64,000 nt of DNA from Haloterrigena salifodinae (lineage in GTDB: Archaea; Halobacteriota; Halobacteria; Halobacteriales; Natrialbaceae). A program made the position numbers and the translations under genes. The notes below the pieces were generated by a model. It saw only the letters and a list, made by a program, of their open reading frames with translations. It did not search any database and was not told the DNA's origin. Shown here in pieces: positions 52,313 through 59,214 of this stretch (the stretch's first letter is position 1; each line of letters opens with the position of its first letter). Where the stretch lies: contig NZ_RQWN01000007.1 in NCBI RefSeq assembly GCF_003977755.1, positions 1 through 64,000 on the forward strand, given 5' to 3'.

Positions 52313-52531
52313 ATGACAGCTCCGAACGACTCGGACGAACCGCAGGTACCGATCGTCTGCCCCGAGTGCGAGACGACCTCCCGCGTGTCGCTGCCGAACG
52401 TCGCCGACGCGGTCGAGCGACACAACGCGCAACTCCACGGCGGCGAGGACGTGGCGACCGTCGATCCCGACATCGCCGACCGTATCGCCGATCTGGCCGC
52501 CGACGATCTCGGATTGCTCGAGGAGTCGTAA
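52313..52531 (+). CDS. Small zinc-finger-like protein
   Basis: A 72-residue protein, MTAPNDSDEPQVPIVCPECE and on, with C-P-E-C and a later H-x5-H ('VERHNAQLHGGEDV'), a possible C2H2-type zinc site. The remainder is acidic and helical ('IADRIADLAADDLGLLEES'). The ATG at 52313 is chosen since the acidic sequence begins there. It follows the PGF-CTERM gene by 65 bases. The function is unknown. Confidence 0.75.
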   Translation: MTAPNDSDEPQVPIVCPECETTSRVSLPNVADAVERHNAQLHGGEDVATVDPDIADRIADLAADDLGLLEES

Positions 52532-52539
52532 TCCAACGG

Positions 52540-52677
52540 CTACCGTCCCAAAAGACTGCGCAGGCGCTCAAGCAGCGAGTCGGACTGCGACGTCGCGGAC
52601 GAGTCGTCCCGTTTCGTCACGATTCCTTCTTCGTCAGGCGAGTCGTCCAATCGAACGTCGGGTCGTTTGGAGTCCAT
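52540..52677 (-). CDS. Possible small acidic protein
   Basis: A 45-residue frame, MDSKRPDVRLDDSPDEEGIV onward, ending 'SLLERLRSLLGR'. Acidic content and the amphipathic end look haloarchaeal, and 'aggaagg' stands directly before the ATG. It lies behind ccdA on the same strand with 90 bases between. No relatives are known to me. Confidence 0.4.
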   Translation of the reverse strand: MDSKRPDVRLDDSPDEEGIVTKRDDSSATSQSDSLLERLRSLLGR

Positions 52678-52767
52678 CCTTCCTAGGGAGGGGCACGAGC
52701 GCAACGACAGCTGGCCTTGCGTGTGAATGGGGACGACTAAGACGAACACTGGCGGTCCCGTCGGCCG

Positions 52768-53466
52768 CTACCACGGCACAGCCGGCAACGAAATGACGTC
52801 GAGGACGACGACGGCGAGGTACAGCTGGCCGACTCCGGCGACGACCATGACGACGCCCGCGAGTCGCTCGAGGAGTCTGCTGTACGCGGCCAGTCGACCG
52901 GCGCCGGCGACCAGTCCCATCCCCGTCGCGACGGTCAGCGAGACCATCAACACGACGATGCTGCCGACGTAGGTACCGACGACCAGCGCCGCCGAGACCG
53001 GCGAGAGCGAGACCGCCTGTGCGACGACGCCGATAAACAGCGGCGCCACACAGCCCGCCGCCGCCAGCGCGTAGCCCGCGCCGAAGACCGCGAACCCGAG
53101 CACGCTCGAGCGGCGTTTCGGTAGCGCCATCGAGAGCGAGGGCGCTCGGTCGAAGAGGATCAACGCCCCGAACGCGATCAGGAGTCCGCCGACGATCGGT
53201 TCGAAGAGGACGATCCCCGAGAGCCGCGAGTGGCCGACCCAGTAGGCGGCGACCAGAAGCGCGGCGAACGTTCCGAGGACGCCGAGCCCGGCCACGAGAC
53301 CGCGACCGAGCGCGCCGGACAGGGACGCTTCATCTCCCTCCGTCTGACTCACGTAAAAGCCGACGTACCCCGGTAAGAGGGGGTACGAACACGGCGAGAA
53401 GAACGTCGCGATCCCCGCGGTCAGCGCGAAGGCGAGCGGCGTGAGCAGCGACGCGTCGGAGATCAT
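52768..53466 (-). CDS. Cytochrome c biogenesis/thiol-disulfide transporter CcdA-like
   Basis: A 232-residue membrane protein with six hydrophobic segments, which carries electrons across the membrane to extracellular thiol proteins. The two redox cysteines are in 'FFSPCSYPLLPGYVGF' (helix 1) and 'AAAGCVAPLFIGVVAQA' (helix 4). The start at ATG 53466 overlaps the TlpA-like gene stop by 4 bases, so they are co-translated. It is the reductant supplier for the TlpA- and Sco-like proteins encoded upstream. Confidence 0.92.
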   Translation of the reverse strand: MISDASLLTPLAFALTAGIATFFSPCSYPLLPGYVGFYVSQTEGDEASLSGALGRGLVAGLGVLGTFAALLVAAYWVGHSRLSGIVLFEPIVGGLLIAFGALILFDRAPSLSMALPKRRSSVLGFAVFGAGYALAAAGCVAPLFIGVVAQAVSLSPVSAALVVGTYVGSIVVLMVSLTVATGMGLVAGAGRLAAYSRLLERLAGVVMVVAGVGQLYLAVVVLDVISLPAVPW

Positions 53467-54017
53467 GCCGATTCGACGTCGCTTTCCGCGATCGCCTGTT
53501 CGATCCCGTCGACGAGTTTGTCGGCGCTCTTGGTCCCAGTACTGGACCACTGAACGACGCCCCCGTCGTCAAGGGCGACGGCACGGGGCACGCCGCCGGG
53601 GTATTCCGAGGTGAGTTCGGCTGAGGGATCGATCCCCACTGTCCAGCTTCCGCCGTGTTCGTCCCACCAGTCGGCCAGTTCCGACTCGGAGATCGACTCG
53701 TTGGTGACCGAACAGAACAGGACCTCGTCGCCGAACTGCGCGGCGGCCTCGCCGAGCGCCGGCATCTGTTCGATACAGGGACCGCACCAGGTGCCGAAGA
53801 AATCGACGAACGTCACGCGACCCAGATCGGGGATCGAAACCGTTCCGGCGTCGCTCCCGGGCGCGTCGATCGTCTCGATCTCGATCGGTTCGCGCGAGTC
53901 GTCCTCGTTCTTGTCGAGGAGGCGATCGACCGACGGGAACCCGTACACCGCCGCGGCGCCGCCACCGACGACTACGCCCGCGCTACCCAGTCCAGCGAGG
54001 AGTTCTCGCCGGCGCAT
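53463..54017 (-). CDS. TlpA/ResA-like thiol-disulfide oxidoreductase
   Basis: A thioredoxin-fold protein of about 184 residues, membrane-anchored or exported: the N-terminus 'MRRRELLAGLGSAGVVVGGG' is a Tat-like signal. The active site is 'FFGTWCGPCIEQMPALGE' (WCGPC). It should keep extracellular cysteines reduced for Sco or cytochrome maturation, using electrons from CcdA. I use ATG 54017; a GTG at 54023 overlapping the upstream stop is possible. Second gene of the sco-tlpA-ccdA operon. Confidence 0.92.
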   Translation of the reverse strand: MRRRELLAGLGSAGVVVGGGAAAVYGFPSVDRLLDKNEDDSREPIEIETIDAPGSDAGTVSIPDLGRVTFVDFFGTWCGPCIEQMPALGEAAAQFGDEVLFCSVTNESISESELADWWDEHGGSWTVGIDPSAELTSEYPGGVPRAVALDDGGVVQWSSTGTKSADKLVDGIEQAIAESDVESA

Positions 54018-54019
54018 CC

Positions 54020-54826
54020 TCACTCCACCCCGGCGACCGTGCCGACGTCCTCGAGGAGCTGTTCCTTGGTCACGGCCATTTCGGACTGGACCGCTTTCGG
54101 ATAGGCGCGCTCGACGTAGCCGTCCTCGTTGACGAGCGTGATCCGTTTGCTGTGGACGATTTGGGTGTGGCCGGCATGGGCGCCGTCGTCGTGGCTCTCG
54201 TTACCGTTGTGGCTCTCGTTGCCGCTATGGCCGCCATCATCGTGACTCTCGTTGCCGCCGTGACCGTCGTCCTCGGAGCTTTCGTTGCCGTCGTCCGATT
54301 CGTCGACGGTCGTGATCGGCATGCCGAACTTCTCTTCCATGATCTGTTTTGCCTCCTCGTTGGTTTCGGGCCGGAGGAAGTGGAAGTTGTCGGCCTCGTA
54401 GTCGAGGTGCTGTCCCTCGGCGTGGTCCTTCAACGCCTCGGCGGTGTCGTTTTTGGGATCGAACGTGAACGCGAGCAGGGCGATATCGTCCGCGTAGTCG
54501 CGCTCGGCGGCGTCTTCCTGGACCCACTGCAGCCGCGTCAACAGCGCCGGACAGACGCCGTCCGGACACGAGGTGTAGAAGTACGTCAGCAGGAAGGGTC
54601 GTTCGCCGACGAAGTCCTCGAGCGAGACGGTCGTTCCGGCAATCGGGTCGGGAATCGAAAACGACGGGAACTCGTTGCCGTGGCTCGGATAGCTGGGATC
54701 GGACGGATGATCGTCGGCCGGCGGGAGGGCCGTGTTGCTGTTTCCGAGACCCAAACTGTTGAGACAGCCGGCGATACCCGCGAAACCTGCGACTCCGAGT
54801 GACCCGAGATACGTCCGCCGTTCCAT
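54020..54826 (-). CDS. SCO family lipoprotein (copper delivery/CuA assembly)
   Basis: A 268-residue lipoprotein: the signal has the lipobox 'GFAGIAGCLNS'. The Sco/thioredoxin-fold domain (about 50-265) has the metal site 'YTSCPDGVCPALLTRL', here C-x4-C, one residue longer than the usual CPxxCP spacing, and a partner His in 'IVHSKRITLVNEDGY'. Between them is a Gly/Asn/His/Asp insertion (about 190-235) with repeats of 'GNESHDDG' and similar, which probably binds copper or nickel. It heads the operon with tlpA and ccdA and likely serves terminal-oxidase assembly. The family assignment is firm; the metal is inference. Confidence 0.88.
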   Translation of the reverse strand: MERRTYLGSLGVAGFAGIAGCLNSLGLGNSNTALPPADDHPSDPSYPSHGNEFPSFSIPDPIAGTTVSLEDFVGERPFLLTYFYTSCPDGVCPALLTRLQWVQEDAAERDYADDIALLAFTFDPKNDTAEALKDHAEGQHLDYEADNFHFLRPETNEEAKQIMEEKFGMPITTVDESDDGNESSEDDGHGGNESHDDGGHSGNESHNGNESHDDGAHAGHTQIVHSKRITLVNEDGYVERAYPKAVQSEMAVTKEQLLEDVGTVAGVE

Positions 54827-55095
54827 ACGAGGGACGTAGCAGCGCGCAATCAAAGGTTCGTTGGTTCACTCACCGAATACGGCGCGCAACGATACGGATC
54901 GACACGGATCAACGCGGCACGCCGGCGGCGACTCGACCGACGCCGACGGGCTGATCGACAGCGGCGGACGACAGTAACGAGCCGACCGTTACGCGCGTAT
55001 CAAAACTAAATAAAGCACCATCGAAGAATCTCGAGTCCGCGATTCGAGGGGTGAACCAACAGGGGTTTTGCGGCTGCCGCTCCAAGACGCGGACG

Positions 55096-56202
55096 ATGAA
55101 CCGTCGGGCCTTTCTCCGTGGTACGGCCGTCGCCGGTGCCGCTGCGGTCGCCGGCTGTCTCGAGCGTCTGGGTTTCGAAGAGGAGTCGGCGTGGGACAAC
55201 CCACCGCTCGTGGAGGATCGCCCCGACGCGGTCTACCTGCCCTCCAGCAAGGAGGAGATGGACCACTACGGTCGCGCGAGCGACGGCGAGTACGCGGTCG
55301 AACTCTCCTATACGATCCCCCATCGGTTCTGGACCGTCTCCGGCGACACGCAGCGGATCGACGTGGACACCGACGACAGCATGCACCTCATGCTAACCGT
55401 CTGGGACGAGGAGACGGACACCATCCTTCCGGTGAATACCGACCTCGAGCTCCGGCGCGACGACGGCTCGGTCGTCGAACAGCTGACGCCGTGGTCGATG
55501 CTCTCCCAACGGATGGGGACCCACTACGGCGACAACATCACGCTACCCGAGGAGGGAACCTACACCGCCCGCGTGCGGGTCGGTCCGGTCACGACCGAGC
55601 GAACCGGCGCGTTCGAGGGTCGGTTCGAGGAAACGAGCACGCTCGAGATCGAGTTCGAGTTCGAGCGCTCGGACATTCATAACCTCGAGTTCAATATGGT
55701 CGACGAGGAGCGGCGGGGCGCCCGCAAGGCCCACGAACTGATGGATCCCAGCGGACACGACCACGGCGGGCACGACGAGCACGGCCCCGGACACGCCCCG
55801 ACCTCCGACGGACCGCCGGTCGCGGACCTGCCCGGCAACCGGCTCGGGACCGAACACAGCGCGGACGCGAAGATCACCGCGATCCGAGCGAACGCCGATC
55901 GAGTGGCCGACGACGGCGACTATCTCGTCGTCTGTCCACGAACGCCGTACAACGACGTGAGCCTCCCGTCCGCGACGCTGAGCGTTACGGTCGAGCGCGA
56001 CGGAACGACCGTCCTCGAGGGCGAGTCGCTTGCAGAGACGATTGATCCAGCGTTCGGCCACCACTACGGACTGGGTCTCGAGCGCCTCGAGAGTGGCGAC
56101 AAACTCACCGTTGCCGTCGACCGTCCGCCACAGATAGCGCGCCACGACGGCTACGAAACCGCGTTTTTCGACTTCGAAGACGTGCAGTATACCGTGTCCT
56201 GA
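55096..56202 (+). CDS. Exported lipoprotein, Tp34/iron-transporter-like, His-rich
   Basis: A 368-residue lipoprotein. The N-terminus 'MNRRAFLRGTAVAGAAAVAG' plus CLERL combines a Tat motif and a lipobox Cys. The first half (about 40-205) resembles the periplasmic P19/Tp34 metal-binding family: 'YAVELSYTIPHRFWTVSGD', 'MHLMLTVWDEET'. A His-rich linker 'GHDHGGHDEHGPGH' precedes a second beta domain (about 250-368). Divergent from the sco-tlpA-ccdA operon, so both may share regulation by copper or iron. The start at ATG 55096 places the Arg pair at residues 3-4. Confidence 0.8.
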   Translation: MNRRAFLRGTAVAGAAAVAGCLERLGFEEESAWDNPPLVEDRPDAVYLPSSKEEMDHYGRASDGEYAVELSYTIPHRFWTVSGDTQRIDVDTDDSMHLMLTVWDEETDTILPVNTDLELRRDDGSVVEQLTPWSMLSQRMGTHYGDNITLPEEGTYTARVRVGPVTTERTGAFEGRFEETSTLEIEFEFERSDIHNLEFNMVDEERRGARKAHELMDPSGHDHGGHDEHGPGHAPTSDGPPVADLPGNRLGTEHSADAKITAIRANADRVADDGDYLVVCPRTPYNDVSLPSATLSVTVERDGTTVLEGESLAETIDPAFGHHYGLGLERLESGDKLTVAVDRPPQIARHDGYETAFFDFEDVQYTVS

Positions 56203-56350
56203 CGCGATCAGTGGACGAAGCGACTGCGGCCCGTTCCGGACCGTTCAGTTCGTGTAAACTCGATCCTACAGTAGTGAAACGATTCAAATCCGACGCTGAG
56301 TGAACGTACGGTTGGTATAACTATGCGGAATTCTCCCTAATCTCGAATGC

Positions 56351-56527
56351 ATGTCCCAGTCAAACCGCTCAGAGATGCGTATCGGTTGTCCCGAGTGCGA
56401 GGCAACGGTCAACGCATCCGTTCCCCCTGGGCCGGGAATTCACGACGATCGCACCACGAACCGACTGCAAGGTCGGGAGACGGCCTGTCGGAACTGCGGT
56501 CACGAACTCGAACTCTACTACTACTGA
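56351..56527 (+). CDS. Small two-CxxC zinc-ribbon protein
   Basis: A 58-residue frame: MSQSNRSEMRIGCPECEATV, 'NASVPPGPGIHDDRTTNRLQ', then 'GRETACRNCGHELELYYY', stop 56525-56527. C13-P-E-C16 and C46-R-N-C49 form a classic zinc ribbon. Haloarchaea encode many such small CPxCG-type proteins, some shown to affect regulation. It lies just left of the origin repeats. A TATA-like 'ggtataacta' (56312-56321) is 30-39 bases upstream of the ATG, suggesting a leaderless transcript. Confidence 0.72.
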   Translation: MSQSNRSEMRIGCPECEATVNASVPPGPGIHDDRTTNRLQGRETACRNCGHELELYYY

Positions 56528-56593
56528 ACGGCGGCGATGTCGATCGGCGTCCCCACACCGGTAGCCGTCCCTCGGTATTCTCGAGAACTCACA

Positions 56594-56613
56594 CACCACG
56601 TTTCCGGTGAAAT
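56594..56613 (-). repeat. ORB repeat 1
   Basis: Exact copy of 'cacaccacgtttccggtgaa', the reverse complement of the orc-proximal orientation. Presumed Orc1/Cdc6 binding site. Confidence 0.9.
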
Positions 56614-56674
56614 AATACACTTCTGAACGATCGGTTCTCGAGGCGGTGCCGCGCCGCGGGCAGCCTCGCACTGA

Positions 56675-56694
56675 CACACCACGTTTCCGGTGAA
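56675..56694 (-). repeat. ORB repeat 2
   Basis: Exact 20-base copy, 81 bases from repeat 1 and in the same orientation. Confidence 0.9.
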
Positions 56695-56766
56695 GGTGGG
56701 ACGGCGGGGCGCGAGAATGGTACTGAGGAGATGGATAGACGGGAGATCGTAACACCCCCTCACGGA

Positions 56767-56786
56767 CACACCACGTTTCCGGTGAA
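56767..56786 (-). repeat. ORB repeat 3
   Basis: Exact 20-base copy, 92 bases from repeat 2 and in the same orientation. Confidence 0.9.
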
Positions 56787-56952
56787 CGCACGCTCAGTGA
56801 ATAATCGAGTAGCAAATCTCGATGTCAATATCCGCTCGGACAGTACGGTTTCGAGCCAACTCGAATCGATTGGTTAGTTCAAGAATGGGTATTCCATTTT
56901 ATTGTGTATTGGAACCATATATCGTGATAACAGAACATACTGCCAGCGCGCG

Positions 56953-56972
56953 CACACCACGTTTCCGGTGAA
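56953..56972 (-). repeat. ORB repeat 4
   Basis: Exact 20-base copy after an AT-rich spacer of 166 bases. Confidence 0.9.
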
Positions 56973-57013
56973 ACGGCATGAGAAGGAGCGGGGGAAGAAA
57001 GGGACGACACACA

Positions 57014-57033
57014 CACACCACGTTTCCGGTGAA
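57014..57033 (-). repeat. ORB repeat 5
   Basis: Exact 20-base copy, 61 bases from repeat 4 and the last before the AT-rich region. Confidence 0.9.
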
Positions 57034-57129
57034 AGAGGGTTCGAAGGAGGGGGAAGAACGCAATGTTTCGGAGAGTGGGAGAATAGAACGGATAGTCTAA
57101 GTGACGGGGGAAGAGAGTCCATTTGGGTG

Positions 57130-57310
57130 GGGTTTCTGACGATCCGCAGATTGATCCTCACTTAAGAGAGGATACAGACAACATTTGCAAGTTATTTCAA
57201 GGAGCTCTATTGTCACAGCTTTCCCTTCTCCTCTACCAACAAATATAATACACTGGACAGTAAAAAGTCCATTGAGTATAAAGTAAACAAAAGAAGTCGA
57301 CAGTAGTCGA
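57130..57310. other. AT-rich duplex-unwinding element
   Basis: Local GC content is far below the surroundings, with 'acaaatataatacactgg' and 'taaagtaaacaaaagaag'. It contains two small hairpins, 'ggacagtaaaaagtcc' and 'gtcgacagtagtcgac'. It lies between the two oppositely oriented ORB groups, as expected for the unwinding site. Confidence 0.7.
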
Positions 57311-57320
57311 CGACGGCTCT

Positions 57321-57331
57321 TTCACCGGAAA
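57321..57331 (+). repeat. Half ORB
   Basis: 'ttcaccggaaa' matches the first 11 bases of the inverted ORB; the second half is missing. It stands at the right border of the AT-rich element. Confidence 0.6.
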
Positions 57332-57624
57332 TCCTTTTATTCCCTTCTCCATCGTTCAGAAGATATCTCTGAAACGTCGATAGGGCCCTTCGTACGGTCC
57401 ACTTCGGCTGCTTTCTCGGTGCAGTCCTTCTCTAGTCCTTTCTCGAGTTGTGTTGCGATCCTCCGATCTCACTTGAGCAAACGTTCCGATCGGAAAGCGA
57501 TACGAACTCGAGGCTAGCGGGAGTGGCGAACGTCCTATTGTCCCGGTATAACAGACGTACTACCGTTGAAACGCCGATATTCCGATCGCTCTACTCTGCT
57601 CCTCTCCGTCGCAAGTTCGACACC

Positions 57625-57643
57625 ACACCGGGTTTCCGATGAA
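57625..57643 (-). repeat. Degenerate ORB
   Basis: 'acaccgggtttccgatgaa' matches the ORB with changes in the centre and one near the end. It is oriented like repeats 1-5. Confidence 0.55.
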
Positions 57644-57689
57644 TCTCAACCCCTGTTTCAACTGGAACCCCATCCCCCGATTTTCGCCG

Positions 57690-57709
57690 TTCACCGGAAA
57701 CGTGGTGTG
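57690..57709 (+). repeat. ORB repeat 6 (inverted)
   Basis: 'ttcaccggaaacgtggtgtg' is an exact inverted copy of repeats 1-5, on the orc1 side of the AT-rich element. Confidence 0.9.
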
Positions 57710-57831
57710 TGTGTCTTCGCCCGACGATTCCGCTACCCCAACTATTATATAATCGCTTGAAACACTCTCTTCCCCCCATAATTCACCGTCCTGAGCGATG
57801 AACCCACCTCGAGTCCAAACAATAAAGACGT

Positions 57832-57851
57832 TTCACCGGAAACGTGGTGTC
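57832..57851 (+). repeat. ORB repeat 7 (inverted), overlapping the orc1 leader
   Basis: 'ttcaccggaaacgtggtgtc' ends 7 bases before the orc1 ATG. Binding of Orc1 here would block its own promoter or start region. Confidence 0.9.
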
Positions 57852-57858
57852 TACGATC

Positions 57859-59064
57859 ATGTCGAGTTCCGGCGACGACCTGTTTACCCGTGACGACCCT
57901 ATCTTCGAGAACAAGGAGCTACTCGAGATCAACCACCTCCCGGAGGAGGGGCGGATCGTCGGTCGGGACGATGAGATCGCCGATCTCGCCAACGCCGTTA
58001 ACCCGGCGATCTTCGGACAGAGTCCGAGCAACCTGCTCATCTACGGGAAGACGGGTACCGGCAAATCCCTCTGTGCGAAACACATCTCCGAACGGCTGGT
58101 CCGCGTCGCGACGGAGGAAGGCGTCACCGCGGAGTTCGCCTACGTCGACTGCGCCCAGGACAGCACGGAGACGCAGGCGGTCCAGACGATCGCCTACTCG
58201 CTGAACGATTCCGAACGGACCGACATCAAGATCCCCGACAAGGGACTCAGCACGTCGACCTACTACAAGCGCCTCTGGACGGTGCTGGACTCCCAGTACG
58301 AGGTCGTCCTCATCATCTTAGACGAGGTCGACAAGCTCGACGACGACGACATCCTCATGCAACTCTCGCGCGCGGGCGAAGCCGGCAAACTCGATAACTG
58401 CAAGATCGGCGTTATCGGGATCAGCAACAAGATCAAGTACAAGGACCGGATGGACGAGCGGGTCAAGTCCAGCCTCTGCGAGCGGGAGTTCGTCTTCCCG
58501 CCCTACGACGCCAACCAACTCCGGGACATCATGCAGGCTCGCAGCGACGCGTTCAAGGACGGCGTCCTCGAGCCCTCGGTTATCCCCCGGGCTGCGGCGC
58601 TGGCGGCCCGGGAACACGGCGACGCGCGGAAGGCGATCGACATCCTCCGCTACGCCGGCGAGATCGCCCAATCGAACGGCAGCGAAACGGTTCGCGAGGA
58701 GTACGTCGTTCAGGCCCGCGAACGGGCCGAGACCGACCGATTCCGGGAACTCATCCGAGGGTCGACCCCCCACTCCCGGTACGTCCTGCAAGCCCTCGCA
58801 GTTCTCGCGCTCAACACGCCCGACGAGGACGGCTTTCGGACGACCAGGATCTTCGACGTCTACGAGGAGATCTGTCGTCAGGAGGGGTCGGACACGCTCT
58901 CCCTGCGTCGCGTCCGCGACCTCCTGAAGGAACACGCGTTCCTCGACATCATCGAGCAGTCTCGCCAGAGCGGCGGCAGCGCCGAGGGAAGCTACACCGA
59001 ACACCAACTGCTCGAGGATCCGGACGTCGTCCGGAAGGTACTCGTCGAGACCGACGACGCGTAA
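57859..59064 (+). CDS. orc1: Orc1/Cdc6 family replication initiator
   Basis: A 401-residue AAA+ initiator that binds ORBs, opens the origin and recruits MCM. Walker A is 'IYGKTGTGKSLCAKHI' (about residue 60) and Walker B 'VVLIILDEVDKLDDDD'. Sensor 1 is 'IGVIGISNKIKYKDR', and the Arg of sensor 2 is in 'HGDARKAIDILRYAGEIAQ'. The C-terminal winged helix (about 310-401, 'SLRRVRDLLKEHAFLDIIEQ') reads the ORB. 'GRIVGRDDEIADLANAVNP' and 'FGQSPSNLLIYG' are typical of the conserved haloarchaeal chromosomal initiator. The start at ATG 57859 (MSSSGDDLFTRDDPIF) is clear. It is flanked by ORBs on both sides, so it most likely serves this origin. Confidence 0.96.
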   Translation: MSSSGDDLFTRDDPIFENKELLEINHLPEEGRIVGRDDEIADLANAVNPAIFGQSPSNLLIYGKTGTGKSLCAKHISERLVRVATEEGVTAEFAYVDCAQDSTETQAVQTIAYSLNDSERTDIKIPDKGLSTSTYYKRLWTVLDSQYEVVLIILDEVDKLDDDDILMQLSRAGEAGKLDNCKIGVIGISNKIKYKDRMDERVKSSLCEREFVFPPYDANQLRDIMQARSDAFKDGVLEPSVIPRAAALAAREHGDARKAIDILRYAGEIAQSNGSETVREEYVVQARERAETDRFRELIRGSTPHSRYVLQALAVLALNTPDEDGFRTTRIFDVYEEICRQEGSDTLSLRRVRDLLKEHAFLDIIEQSRQSGGSAEGSYTEHQLLEDPDVVRKVLVETDDA

Positions 59065-59120
59065 TCGTCCCCTCGCGCCGCTCCGACGTCCGCCGGCAGT
59101 CAGACCGGCTTCCTGGCCGT

Positions 59121-59140
59121 TTCAGTGGAAACCCGGTGTC
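59121..59140 (+). repeat. Variant ORB behind orc1, copy 1
   Basis: 'ttcagtggaaacccggtgtc' differs from the upstream ORB at two places in the first half ('agt' for 'acc') and two in the second ('cccg' for 'cgtg'). Confidence 0.8.
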
Positions 59141-59165
59141 GGTCCCGATGGCCAACTGCGTCGGA

Positions 59166-59185
59166 TTCAGTGGAAACGCGGTGTG
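59166..59185 (+). repeat. Variant ORB behind orc1, copy 2
   Basis: 'ttcagtggaaacgcggtgtg', in the same orientation and 45 bases after copy 1. Confidence 0.8.
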
Positions 59186-59187
59186 TT

Positions 59188-59207
59188 TTCAACGGAAACC
59201 CGGTGTC
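59188..59207 (+). repeat. Variant ORB behind orc1, copy 3
   Basis: 'ttcaacggaaacccggtgtc', two bases after copy 2 and 8 bases before the stop of the convergent peptidase gene. Confidence 0.8.
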
Positions 59208-59214
59208 TCCGCGC

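Larger units (their letters stand above)
56590..57858. other. Replication origin region (probable oriC1), left side
   Basis: 1.27 kb between the small zinc-ribbon gene and orc1/cdc6. It has five 20-bp ORB repeats in one orientation (56594-57033), an AT-rich unwinding region (about 57130-57310), then two full and two partial ORBs, the full ones inverted, ending 7 bases before the orc1 ATG. Inverted ORB arrays flanking an AT-rich element beside orc1/cdc6 are the standard haloarchaeal origin plan. Trehalose genes on the right are housekeeping, so I favour a chromosomal origin over a plasmid one. Confidence 0.88.

Noticed and set aside
56594-57033. Five identical 20-base repeats, considered as a CRISPR array
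   Set aside because: Spacers are 41 to 166 bases and irregular, the repeat is short, no cas genes are near, and the match to ORBs beside orc1 explains them.
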